NCBI RefSeq assembly: GCF_009664855.1
Contig: NZ_CP045928.1
Location: forward strand, 856,673-920,672
From: Flavobacterium sp. SLB02
GTDB taxonomy: Bacteria; Bacteroidota; Bacteroidia; Flavobacteriales; Flavobacteriaceae
Reading direction: 5' to 3'
Length of the DNA stretch: 64,000 bases
Shown: positions 1 through 8,700 of the stretch, one piece after another
How the letters are laid out: each line of letters begins with the position of its first letter
Position numbering within the stretch: position 1 is the stretch's first letter
Position numbers and translations under genes: made by a program
The notes under the pieces: model-generated
Told to the model about the DNA's origin: nothing
Databases searched by the model: none
What the model saw: only the letters and a program-made list of their open reading frames with translations

Positions 1-364
1 AAAGTGCAACTAAAATTGAATATGAGAGAGAATACATAAAAAGTTTTAGATAATTTTTTATCTGTTTTCTTTTAGTTTCATCAAGTTTTGTTTCATTTTC
101 TTTTGTTTCTAAATCTTTAAATTTGTCTGGAATTTTAATTAAAACTCCAAACATTAATCCTGAAAAAAGTGATAATAACATTACTATCACTTTGGGGTCT
201 TCCATTAATTTATCTTGATTGATATATACAATTAAACAACTAATAATTGGAATAATTATTTTGACAAAAATGTAAGCATAATTCCATTTTTCTTCCTCAC
301 CATTAATATTTGTGTATAATGATTTTTTGGCATTAATTTTTATATTTTTTATGTTTAAAAACAT
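1..364 (-). CDS. Membrane protein, 3' end outside window
   Basis: Translating the minus strand from the ATG at 364 gives an open frame of 121 codons that runs off the left edge. The product starts with about 28 polar residues, then a hydrophobic segment (about 29-48), a second (about 58-78), a charged linker rich in Lys and Glu (about 80-105), and the start of a third hydrophobic segment at the window edge. It is therefore a multi-pass membrane protein. The ATG lies two bases after the stop codon of the 325-aa gene upstream, so the two are probably translationally coupled and act together. I do not recognise the family. A tight pair of a soluble protein and a membrane protein beside a defence island could be an abortive-infection cassette, but nothing in the sequence proves this. 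Confidence 0.7.
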   Translation of the reverse strand, partial: MFLNIKNIKINAKKSLYTNINGEEEKWNYAYIFVKIIIPIISCLIVYINQDKLMEDPKVIVMLLSLFSGLMFGVLIKIPDKFKDLETKENETKLDETKRKQIKNYLKLFMYSLSYSILVAL

Positions 365-366
365 AA

Positions 367-1344
367 TTATATTTCTTTTACTTTAGGTTGTTCGGATAAT
401 ATTCCCTCTAATATTCCATCACAATATTTTTTTAACGCTTCAAAATCAGGAACACCAAATTGACTTATAGGAATTTTTCCTTTTAAATATATTCGAGGCA
501 TTATATCACCTGCACCATCCATTTCAAATGTTGCTGTTTTTTTATTGTTTTTTAGAACTACATTTTTTTTATCAAAATTCTCTAACCCAATACCATTAAA
601 GCTTTTTTTCAAAAATGGTTGAACTAATGTATCTAGTAAAGACATTTGTATTTTGCTTTTAACTGGAGTAATTTTTATTTCAATTTTGTAACTTTCGTTT
701 ATAGACATAAAACTCGCAGATTTTTCAATTTCCGTAGATAAAACAGTTTCTGTAAATTTCAATTCTTTAACTTTAGCGGAGCTTTTGAATTCATCTTTTA
801 TTGATTGTGGAATGAAAACATCATAATTGGGCATATTATAATCTGTTTCATTTTTGTATATTTCTTTAAAAATGAAGCTCATAAATTCTTCTCTAATATT
901 ATCTTGTTGATAAATTTGAAACATAATATATCCATTACTGTCATTCAATGGTGCATAAATGTAAAAGAAATATTTGTCATTAATTACGTCACCGTCCAAC
1001 GAATTTGAATTGGTTTTGTTTTTTAATTTACGTCTAGTTTTTCCTTCGCCCATTTGTCCGCCTTCCAAAACTCCATATATTATATTTTTTGGTGCGCTAA
1101 AACTAGTTTGATTATTTTCATTAATTAGTGTAAAAGCTTTGTTTCTTACAACCTTATATTCACTATCTAAAATTGAAATCATATGCTTGAAGAAACTTGA
1201 ATATAATTTTGTGTTTTCTATATTTGCAGGTTCTTCTGTTCTTTTTATAAATAAATCTCTAAAAGAATTCGTTCCTTTATATGACTTTCTTGGACTTAAA
1301 TTGAATTTAAAAACTTCTAATCTAACACTTTCGGGTTTATTCAT
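367..1344 (-). CDS. Uncharacterised 325-aa protein
   Basis: A complete 325-residue frame with no signal peptide and no obvious membrane segment. It is rich in Lys, Asn, Phe and Ile, and has a basic stretch near residues 100-112 (Gly-Glu-Gly-Lys-Thr-Arg-Arg-Lys) that is not a proper Walker A motif. I do not recognise a family. It is the first gene of a two-gene unit with the downstream membrane protein (two-base gap). The AT-rich composition resembles the neighbouring defence island, but the gene lies outside the island's att repeat at 2098, so it is either native downstream DNA or part of another accessory element. The upstream 346 bases contain no gene I can support except the hairpin at 1619-1648. 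Confidence 0.7.
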   Translation of the reverse strand: MNKPESVRLEVFKFNLSPRKSYKGTNSFRDLFIKRTEEPANIENTKLYSSFFKHMISILDSEYKVVRNKAFTLINENNQTSFSAPKNIIYGVLEGGQMGEGKTRRKLKNKTNSNSLDGDVINDKYFFYIYAPLNDSNGYIMFQIYQQDNIREEFMSFIFKEIYKNETDYNMPNYDVFIPQSIKDEFKSSAKVKELKFTETVLSTEIEKSASFMSINESYKIEIKITPVKSKIQMSLLDTLVQPFLKKSFNGIGLENFDKKNVVLKNNKKTATFEMDGAGDIMPRIYLKGKIPISQFGVPDFEALKKYCDGILEGILSEQPKVKEI

Positions 1345-1618
1345 CTTTTAATTTTTTGGTTTATTTTTCGATTTTTGTAGGCGCAATTTTGAGTTAAACT
1401 AGCCTACAACTTATTTTATGTATAAAATGGCTTTTACATGTCTTATTTTGCTTGGCTTTGTCCCATAAAATCATATTTTTACTTTGCCAAACCTACAAAA
1501 CCATTTTATTTTTATTTTACGGTTTTCCATAATCAGTATCATAAAATGAATTGCAAAATAATTCTTTTAATGATGCAAACCATACCGTATAAATACCTGT
1601 TTTATTTTTATTGGGCAT

Positions 1619-1648
1619 AAAAGTAAGATGCATACGCATCTTACTTTT
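1619..1648 (-). terminator. Hairpin terminator, 13-bp perfect stem
   Basis: Arms 1619-1631 and 1636-1648 (AAAAGTAAGATGC / GCATCTTACTTTT) form a perfect 13-bp stem with a four-base loop. It lies about 43 bases downstream of the stop codon of the small HTH-like gene at 1691-1993 and ends in a run of T on the minus strand. It is the only clear structure in the gap 1345-1690. Confidence 0.7.
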
Positions 1649-1690
1649 ACCTCCATTAATAAAAGCTAATGGATCAAAATTATAAACAAA

Positions 1691-1993
1691 TTACCTAAGC
1701 AAAGTATTTTTAAATATTACTAAATCTGAATTTTCAATTGAATCATAAATTTTTGCAAAATCTGTAAAGGAAAAACCCATTGTCTCAACTATTAAAAACA
1801 GAGTCAATGAATTTGGAATTGATCTCGCATTAAATGTGTCTGAAACTGTAGCTTTTCTAATATATGCAGTCAAGGCTATCTTATTATAGCTTTGAGTTAC
1901 CGGATCTTCGCCAATACTTTTAAGTAGCCTACGTAGACTAACTGCAATCCTTGTCGGATAAGATTTAAAGTTTAAAAATGAAAATAGGCTCAT
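1691..1993 (-). CDS. Small helix-turn-helix-like protein, 100 aa
   Basis: A 100-residue basic protein. Residues about 15-80 have the spacing of an XRE/lambda-repressor-like bundle: a basic first helix, then a helix-turn-helix-like segment around residues 40-60 (TAYIRKATVSDTFNARSIPN), then a hydrophobic helix. This is my reading of the pattern and not a firm family match. The gene lies just outside the defence island's distal att repeat and is transcribed away from it, with its own terminator at 1619-1648. It could be a chromosomal regulator or the edge of another accessory element. Confidence 0.5.
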   Translation of the reverse strand: MSLFSFLNFKSYPTRIAVSLRRLLKSIGEDPVTQSYNKIALTAYIRKATVSDTFNARSIPNSLTLFLIVETMGFSFTDFAKIYDSIENSDLVIFKNTLLR

Positions 1994-2072
1994 TTAAGAA
2001 TTTAAAACAAAACGACTCTTAAGTGCTGTAAAATATAGGATTTTGTAAAGTTGGGAAAGTATTGAAATGTAA

Positions 2073-2095
2073 AAAGCACCTCATTGAGGTGCTTT
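2073..2095 (-). terminator. Probable original tRNA-Ser terminator, displaced by the island
   Basis: Arms 2073-2082 and 2086-2095 (AAAGCACCTC / GAGGTGCTTT) form a perfect 10-bp stem with a three-base loop, followed on the minus strand by a T run. It abuts the 13-bp copy of the tRNA-Ser 3' end at 2098-2110. If the island is removed in silico by joining the two 13-bp repeats, this hairpin comes to lie immediately downstream of tRNA-Ser, where a terminator is expected. Confidence 0.75.
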
Positions 2096-2097
2096 CC

Positions 2098-2110
2098 GCG
2101 GAGAAAGAGG
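2098..2110. repeat. Distal attachment-site repeat of the defence island
   Basis: GCGGAGAAAGAGG here is identical to 22632-22644, the 3' end of the tRNA-Ser acceptor and T-stem region. Tyrosine recombinases commonly leave such a short direct repeat at the far end of an element inserted in a tRNA gene. The repeats are in direct orientation and enclose about 20.5 kb with the integrase beside the intact tRNA, the standard layout. Confidence 0.75.
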
Positions 2111-2444
2111 TACCGCTAACCATATTTAGATCCCAGCAATTGCTGGTGTTTTCAGCATTTTTTTTAAATTGGTACACCTATAGGTACAGTACAAATTTAA
2201 CTCTCGTAAGTCAATTGCAAAGATAAAAAATTCGCTATATGATTTGGTAGATTTTATTGTATTTCTATGACTTCATTTAGATAATTTCTTTTTTAGTTAT
2301 ATTATTTGTTTGTACTTACATGTCTCACTCAATGAAAAGTTCATAACGTAAAAAAGCCTCCACTTTTTAGTTGTAATTCCATTTTATTGGAGATCATTAC
2401 ATATTAGGAGATTTGTACCTTCAGACAATTTTTTTAATAAAGCC
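2111..2444. other. Island-end intergenic region
   Basis: There is no gene here. It holds a palindrome CAGCAATTGCTG at 2134-2145 and GGTAC repeated three times (near 2109, 2172 and 2185), the last two around the palindrome CCTATAGG. These could be recombinase-binding repeats, but that is a guess. Confidence 0.35.
2351..2368 (-). terminator. Weak candidate terminator after the CBASS operon
   Basis: AAAAAG (2351-2356) and CTTTTT (2363-2368) form a six-bp stem with a six-base loop, about 80 bases downstream of the Cap16 stop codon. A T run follows on the minus strand. The stem is short and A/T-rich, so this is tentative. Confidence 0.3.
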
Positions 2445-3290
2445 TTAATCTTTGCTCCACTTCATATTTAAGGCCCATTTAGTATGCTGACCAATATCAT
2501 AAAGTTTAGTCTTTGTTCTTTTGTCGTGCCCTAAACAATTAATGAGTTCGATATCAGCCCATTTGATATACTCGCTATCACCTTGATTTTTCAAATTTAA
2601 AAGTTCTGTGTATTGCTCTTGATTTGGCAAAAGTTCTAGAATATCATACTGCAATATTTCATAACAATCCCAGCCTGGTGTTTTTTTTACAGGAGTAGTT
2701 ACTCTGCCCAACAGATTATAATTAACATAAGGAAATTTTTCTTTTGATAATAATTTTCCTTTACCTTCAATTAATTCTTCATAGAATTCTCTCCAATGAT
2801 TTATTTCACGATTTTTACCTTCATTAAACCAGTCTAAAAATTTTATAGCATTTTGAGCTGGAATAAAAATAGCAAAATCATCTTTCATTAGATTTTTATT
2901 TGGAAGTTTGAGATCATCAATTGCTTCAAATTTTTCTTTGAGTAGGCTCTGAGTTCCTTTTAGCCGTTTGTATTTCCCGCCTACTAATTGGTAGTGACCA
3001 TAATTAGAATTTTTCACTAATAAATATTCATCATCTACCTTAATAACGTACAAGTAAGACATTGAAAATCTTATGTTTTCTCTTTTTAAAGCCAAATAAT
3101 ATATCTGTAAAAGTAAAATCAATCTTTTTCGATTAATTATTAAATGTTCAATTAAAAGTTCTAATAAAGTAGCTAAACCAATAATACCAAAAACAACCAC
3201 ATCTTTTTGGTATTCTGAACCAGCCATTTTAAAATAGCCATAAATTATAAAACCTATAGCTATTAATGCTTGAATTATTCTTCTTATCAT
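2445..3290 (-). CDS. cap16: CBASS effector, 2TM-NUDIX (Cap16-like)
   Basis: 281 residues. Two hydrophobic helices (about 5-20 and 30-48) are followed by a soluble domain from about residue 75. This resembles the SMODS-associated NUDIX domain: a beta-rich start (YLYVIKVDDEYLLVKNSNYG), then a degenerate Nudix-box region. The catalytic REXXEE signature is not intact, which suits a ligand-binding and not a hydrolytic role. In known CBASS systems Cap16 sits in the inner membrane, binds the cyclic oligonucleotide and disrupts the membrane, killing the infected cell. The start codon overlaps the Cap6 stop by four bases, so it is the last gene of a coupled four-gene operon. The call rests on architecture plus operon context; the ligand cannot be predicted from sequence. 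Confidence 0.85.
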   Translation of the reverse strand: MIRRIIQALIAIGFIIYGYFKMAGSEYQKDVVVFGIIGLATLLELLIEHLIINRKRLILLLQIYYLALKRENIRFSMSYLYVIKVDDEYLLVKNSNYGHYQLVGGKYKRLKGTQSLLKEKFEAIDDLKLPNKNLMKDDFAIFIPAQNAIKFLDWFNEGKNREINHWREFYEELIEGKGKLLSKEKFPYVNYNLLGRVTTPVKKTPGWDCYEILQYDILELLPNQEQYTELLNLKNQGDSEYIKWADIELINCLGHDKRTKTKLYDIGQHTKWALNMKWSKD

Positions 3291-4171
3291 ATTATTTCTG
3301 GGCTAGGAGTTATTGATAAAATTACTTCTTTGATGATTTCAAAAGTTAATGGTTTGTTTGGGTATGCCTTAGCAATAGCTTCTGGTAAGACTTTTAACCT
3401 TATGTCAGAAAATGAATAGCCTATCTTATCGATACCTTTTTTTAAAGACAATTCTGCTAACTCATTTAATTGCTCTACAGTAAAAGTAATTCCTTTTAAA
3501 CTCTTTTGATAAAGTTCAATGCACTCCTCTTTTGTTGGTCTATTAAATTCAAGCACAACAGCTGCACGTCGTAAAATTGCTTCATCTATAAAATGAAGTC
3601 GATTGGTGGACATAAAAATAATGGCACGACCGTTTAATTCTCTAATTTCATCAATTTTTTGAATTAATGTATTGACTGCGGCTTTTTCTTCTTGGTGCAT
3701 TTGACTTGTCGATCTTGTGGTTGCAATTGCATCTGCTTCATCTATTAGTAAAAAAGCAATTCTTTTTTTGCCAGCTTGTTCTTTAAGCTGTGAAAATGCA
3801 TCATTAACCAATTTACCCATTTCTCCATGTAAGCCTTCACCACGAACACGAGTGCTTAACTTTAGAAAAAAACCTTCTTTGCCTAATTCACGAGTCATTC
3901 TGTCTGCAATTGAAATAGCAGATATAGTTTTACCAGTACCAGCATCACCTGCGAGAATGATGAGGGGGTATTTATCTTTTAACTGTTGAATTATTGGTAG
4001 TTCCACCTTATGATGCTGTTTACTCCAATTCGTGAGGCTTCCTTGATCTAAAAGTAATTTCAGGTTATTATAAATCCTTTCGAATTTGTTTTCAAAACCA
4101 ATTAAGGAATCAGTCTGGGTTTGAACTTCTTTACTAGGAAGTTCCATTATGTTGTCAAATATAGTAGCCAT
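3287..4171 (-). CDS. cap6: TRIP13/Pch2-like AAA+ ATPase, CBASS Cap6
   Basis: 294 residues with a full AAA+ core: Walker A GDAGTGKT at 75-82, Walker B LLIDEAD at 141-147, sensor 1 Asn190, arginine-finger candidates Arg201-Arg202, and a sensor-2-like segment containing SFSDIR near the C-terminus. In type III CBASS the TRIP13-like ATPase unfolds the closed HORMA protein and so switches the CD-NTase off. Its ATG overlaps the HORMA stop by one base, and its stop overlaps the effector start by four, giving tight coupling. The N-terminal 70 residues are probably the substrate-engaging part. Family assignment is strong because the HORMA gene is immediately upstream. Confidence 0.92.
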   Translation of the reverse strand: MATIFDNIMELPSKEVQTQTDSLIGFENKFERIYNNLKLLLDQGSLTNWSKQHHKVELPIIQQLKDKYPLIILAGDAGTGKTISAISIADRMTRELGKEGFFLKLSTRVRGEGLHGEMGKLVNDAFSQLKEQAGKKRIAFLLIDEADAIATTRSTSQMHQEEKAAVNTLIQKIDEIRELNGRAIIFMSTNRLHFIDEAILRRAAVVLEFNRPTKEECIELYQKSLKGITFTVEQLNELAELSLKKGIDKIGYSFSDIRLKVLPEAIAKAYPNKPLTFEIIKEVILSITPSPEII

Positions 4172-4683
4172 TATTTAAAATTTGTTTTTTGAAGTTCGTA
4201 TCCTTTATTTGCATATAATTGCGCAGCACCTGAGTTTAGGTGCGAAAATGATGTATCATCAGAAGTTGTAGTCCAGCCGATTTGAAAATAATTATTTGTC
4301 TGAAATCCTTTTTTTTGTTGGTCAGTCAAAGAGTGCCATTTGGATGAATAGGAGAGGTATACACTTAAATGTGTATTTACAATATTTTCCCAATCATTAT
4401 TTTGACCAGGTCGAGCACTATCATTGGCGGTTCCATTTTCACTTATTGCAAACTTGGTTGCTCTTTTTACATGGTTATTTGCATCTTTTAAGGCGATAGA
4501 AACTTCATTTAAATATCCATTTTCTGCTAATTTTAAGATATCATGCATTATTTTATCAACATATTCCATAGACCATTTACCTGTTCTTCGTGCAATTGTT
4601 CTGATGTCAGCTTCGCAATTTTCAAATGTTTTGCGAATATCTACTACTGTATAGGTATTTGTGTTTGTTCTAGTATTATACAT
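4171..4683 (-). CDS. cap7: Bacterial HORMA-domain protein, CBASS Cap7
   Basis: 170 residues matching the bacterial HORMA family seen with CD-NTases: a TYTVVDIRKTFENCEADIRT start, a helix with TGKWSMEYVDKIMHDI, then YLNEVSIALKD as a core beta-strand. The C-terminal 60 residues would form the mobile safety-belt region. In type III CBASS this protein senses a closure peptide from the infecting phage, closes, binds the CD-NTase and activates it; Cap6 reverses this. There is a single HORMA gene, so the locus is the one-HORMA subtype and not the two-HORMA type. The stop lies one base into the Cap6 start and the gene begins just after the CD-NTase stop. Confidence 0.9.
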   Translation of the reverse strand: MYNTRTNTNTYTVVDIRKTFENCEADIRTIARRTGKWSMEYVDKIMHDILKLAENGYLNEVSIALKDANNHVKRATKFAISENGTANDSARPGQNNDWENIVNTHLSVYLSYSSKWHSLTDQQKKGFQTNNYFQIGWTTTSDDTSFSHLNSGAAQLYANKGYELQKTNFK

Positions 4684-4685
4684 GA

Positions 4686-5666
4686 TTATTTGATATTAAA
4701 AGTTGGACCAAAAACTGTTTTCCATTCTTCAATTGTGCTTCCTTCAGTTTTAATAGATTGAGCATAATTCAATGCATCAAAAGCTTTTTCGGCTTCGTCA
4801 ATAATTTCATTCCATTTGGACTGATCTATTTTCTTAGCCGCATTATTTTCATTATTAGTATCATCAGAAATGTAAATTGGAGATGAATAAGAGGGAACTG
4901 AATTAATGGCATGGTTAAATTTTATGACTGGGAAATTAGGGGCACTCACAAATTGAAAAAATCGTATAATAGCTTCTTCTATATTTGTTTGTGTTCCTTG
5001 CTTCTCATCTAAGTAAGCAACAATTAATTCAATCGAAAATGAAGAAATTCCTCCTTCGTAATCGGTAGGTTTTAATTCTTTATAATTTTTCCACTGCTTC
5101 AGCATTCTTACAATCGCTGTATAGCTGGGATTATCTTGACGTTTTTTTAGAGAAAAATCTAAATGATTTTCTACACTGGTAATGTATTTACCACCACCGC
5201 CTCTTTGTGGTTGCCAAACGTATCTTTGAGGTGCTACAATAGGAACAACAGGTACGATATCTACTTCAAGTCCTGATCCTGAAAAACGGATGGTAATGGA
5301 TTTTGTATTTCCTTTCGCATCAACATCTCGATTAATATCTTTTTGAGGATAGATTTCTTTAAGATATTTCACGATATAATCGTGCAGTTTTTCCAGATCG
5401 TTTTGGATATTATCATCTCCGCCAACAAAAAGTACTAGGTCAATATCTATAGGGTTATCACCGGAAGCTTTTAGAATAGTTCTTTTTTTCCATGAACCTG
5501 CCAAAAGAAATTTAGTTACTTTAAGGCCTGTGCTTTGGTCATTTTTGATTTTGTTTTCGAGTTTCTCTTTGAGATTATTGACTTGATCTCGATACTTCTG
5601 CATGTCTTCACTTTGCAGCTTGATTTTGTCAACGAAGAAGTGCAGTTGATTGTTTTCTAAATTCAT
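4686..5666 (-). CDS. CD-NTase (cGAS/DncV-like nucleotidyltransferase) of type III CBASS
   Basis: A nucleotidyltransferase with GSW at 65-67, the metal-binding pair Asp82 and Asp84 (in IDIDLVLF) and the third Asp144 (in LEVDIVPVVP), counted from an upstream GTG at 5690. The catalytic triad is complete, so the enzyme should make a cyclic or linear oligonucleotide signal; which one cannot be told. I chose the ATG at 5666 (326 aa) because the eight residues before it have no family character and GTG is rarer in this group. It is the first gene of the CBASS operon and is preceded by its own promoter at 5693-5731. The clade is probably one that uses HORMA partners, but I cannot assign it more closely. 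Confidence 0.92.
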   Translation of the reverse strand: MNLENNQLHFFVDKIKLQSEDMQKYRDQVNNLKEKLENKIKNDQSTGLKVTKFLLAGSWKKRTILKASGDNPIDIDLVLFVGGDDNIQNDLEKLHDYIVKYLKEIYPQKDINRDVDAKGNTKSITIRFSGSGLEVDIVPVVPIVAPQRYVWQPQRGGGGKYITSVENHLDFSLKKRQDNPSYTAIVRMLKQWKNYKELKPTDYEGGISSFSIELIVAYLDEKQGTQTNIEEAIIRFFQFVSAPNFPVIKFNHAINSVPSYSSPIYISDDTNNENNAAKKIDQSKWNEIIDEAEKAFDALNYAQSIKTEGSTIEEWKTVFGPTFNIK

Positions 5667-5692
5667 CTTTATAGTATTAATAATTAACACTA

Positions 5693-5731
5693 CAAAGATT
5701 AAGAGTTACTGTGCATTACAAGTGCATAGTA
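5693..5731 (-). promoter_or_regulatory. CBASS promoter with shared 24-bp regulatory motif
   Basis: The -7-like box on the minus strand (TAATCTTTG, 5693-5701) is one base off the Bacteroidetes TAnnTTTG pattern. Five bases beyond it lies a 24-base motif (5708-5731) ending in GTGCATAGTA. That motif matches 19756-19779 at 18 of 24 positions, with the same five-base spacer to the -7 box. It is an imperfect inverted repeat (ACTGTGCA / TGCATAGT, 7 of 8 paired) and covers the -33 region, as an operator would. Confidence 0.6.
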
Positions 5732-5775
5732 AAAATAAAATGCAATTTTGATTAAAATCGCAAGAAAATAAACGG

Positions 5776-8700
5776 TTAATTACCTTTTAGGTTATTATTG
5801 AATTCTTTTACAATAGTGAAGATATTATCAGCCTGTTCCTCATTAAAAATACCGTCAATTCCTAAGCTATGGTAATTTTTAAAAGGCGAGTCATATAATT
5901 TTTCAAGATCAATTTTTCCGTTATTTGTGAGGAATAATTTAATGGTATTCAAAAATTGGATTTGTACGGAGGATAATTGATATTTATTGATGAATTCGGC
6001 AAAAGCATTATCAACTTTATCAGAAGACAGACCTATTAAGCTTACAATAAAATCAACTAAATTTAATGAGTTACCTATTTCTTTTTCAACCTGTTCTTTT
6101 TTAATTTTGTTTGAAAAAAGAAGAGTCTCTAATGATTTTAATTCTTCTTCAGTAATTAATTCACCATTTTGTATCCTACTTATGGTAATGTTGTTTTTAT
6201 TTTGTCTAATAATTTCCTCTAAACGGTGTATATTATTATGGAATGGATTGCCATATTGTTCGACATTTTCCTCGCCAAAAGCTGTTATTACAATTTCATT
6301 TTCAAGAATGGAATCCTCAAAATTTGTTGTAACATATTTTTGATCAACAGGATCAATGTATTTTATCAGTTCGCGGATACCAGTACGAATTTTTTCTAAA
6401 TGATTTAGGCCATTATTCTTCCAGAAATCTTCATTTAGGGGAAGCTTTACAAGTTCTTCGTTATGTTTTATTTCTGGTATTGTAGTTTTTTTTAGTAACT
6501 TCTTTGAGATGATGGCTACTTTTGTAATTGGAATATTTAATTTGGCTAAAAACTCTTGTGTATTTGGTGTTTCGATACGTTTTAGCATTAATGTGTAGAT
6601 TATTTTATCATAAAAACGAGCTAAATCTGAATCATCTTTTGTAGGTCGTACTAAAGGAGCGAGTATGTCTAAAATGGTTTTACAATCTCTTTTATCTAGA
6701 TGATTCCAAACTTCCCTATTTGAGAAGTCTATTACCGTTTCTATTTTCATTTTTACATCGAAACGGTCCTTATTTAATTCAATAATTGAATTGTGTAGTT
6801 CGTTAAGTAATTGTACACTGTAGTCTTGTAATTTTTTATCTTCTTTGAAACTATTTTCTTTAAGATACAATGCAAGCTGTAATTTTAAACCAAAAACTAT
6901 TTCTGTTAAACTCTTTTGAGAACCAGTTTCTATCCCATTAGGGTTTTCTTTGAAAAATTCAAAATTACTATACAAATCAAAAATAAGAAAGTTTTCTTTG
7001 TCTTGATCTTCACCAAATAAGTTGGGACGTAAACGGGAACCTCTTCCAATCATTTGCCAAAATTTGGCATACGATTTTACCGGTTTGTAGAACATTAAGT
7101 TTACGCAACTAGGAACATCAATTCCAGTATCCATCATGTCAACTGAAATGGCTATTTGTGGTAATCTTTCTTTTTCTTCGTCACAAAAACGTTGAATAAA
7201 CTCTTCTGCTTTTGGTTCCCCGTGCGTAATTACTTTTACATAATCATTTCCAAAAAGCTCTGGGTCCAATTCTAAAAACATATCTTTTAAGAATTGAGCA
7301 TGTTTTTTATTTCTGGCAAATATTATGGTCTTCCCAATTTCATCACCTCCTCTTTTTTTAATTCCCTTCTCTAAAAGGTATTGTAATGTTTTAAGAGCCG
7401 TATCTTTATTAAATAGCCAATCATTAAGTTCACTGGAGGGTATAATTTCTTGACCTGTAGCTTTTTCGCCATCTAAAATTTCATCTTCAAATTCTTCTTT
7501 TTCTTCTTCTGTAAGTTCGTCATAATGTATCCCACCTCTTAAAAATTTAGTTGGGACATCAATTGAATGATAAGGAACTAAATGTTTATTAGCCACAGCT
7601 TCTTCAAACGTATAAGCATCAGTAGGTGTTTTATCCGCTAATCCGAATATGGAATAAGTGTTTTTGTCTATGCTGTTTTTAGGAGTTGCAGTTAGACCTA
7701 AAAAGAGTGCATCAAAATAATCGAAAATAGCTTGGTATTTTTTATAAATAGAACGGTGGGCTTCATCAATTATAATCAAATCAAAATGCCCTACACCATA
7801 AAACCGCTTGTCTTTTTCTTTAGAGCCATCAATTAAACCCATCATGGTAGGATAGGTTGAAAATGCAATACGAGCTTCAATATTGTCTTTTTCTTTCAAT
7901 AAGTTGACACAAGAGTGTTCTGGCATTAATTTTACAAAGTTATTCTTAGCTTGGCTTACTAAACTTTTTCTATCTGCTAAAAATAATATCCTTTTTGCCC
8001 AATTAGCTTCTAATAACAATTTCGATAAAGCAATACTAATTCTAGTTTTACCAGTACCCGTTGCTAGTACTAACAAAGCTGCTCTGTGGGTTCCAATGAG
8101 TTGGCCGTTCGTTTTATTATTTCCAGCAAAATGTTCTGCAGCAGATTTTATAGCTCTCAGTTGATATGCCCTATCAGTAATTGTTTTATCAATAGGATTC
8201 GTTCTAATGTCTTCACGGTTTGTTCTGCGGAACATTATTGTTTGTAGTTCTCTTTTTGTATAAAAACCATGAACTAATCTTGATTTTTTATAAAATTGAT
8301 CATCCCATAAATAGGTTTCAAAACCATTTGTATAATACATTACCGGACGACGACCATACATTTCCTCAAGCGATTCTGCATATAGTTGTGCCTGATTTTC
8401 GCCTTTACTAGCATTTTCCATGGTTTTTTTTGCCTCCACCAAAGCTAGTGGCAAACCATCATCGTCCCAAAGGACATAATCAATATAGCCTATTTCTGAA
8501 ACATTTGTTGAAGCTGGCATATAATGTACTTTGAACTCTTTGTCTTTACTGACTGATAAATCCCAGCCAGCCTCACGGAGGGAGACATCGATGAAGTATT
8601 TACGAGTTTCATATTCGTTTCGAGGATGATTTATTGTGTCAGCTGTATTAGCTTCTTTTTTATTAACCTCAATTTGGGATTGTAATGCTTCTAGCTGTTT

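Noticed and set aside
367..1344. Kiwa (KwaA/KwaB) for the left-edge pair
   Set aside because: A membrane protein with a soluble partner of about 320 aa is suggestive, but gene order differs and I could not match either sequence to KwaA or KwaB.
5664..5690. GTG at 5690 as the CD-NTase start
   Set aside because: The additional eight residues are not family-like and the ATG at 5666 is better placed relative to the promoter at 5693.
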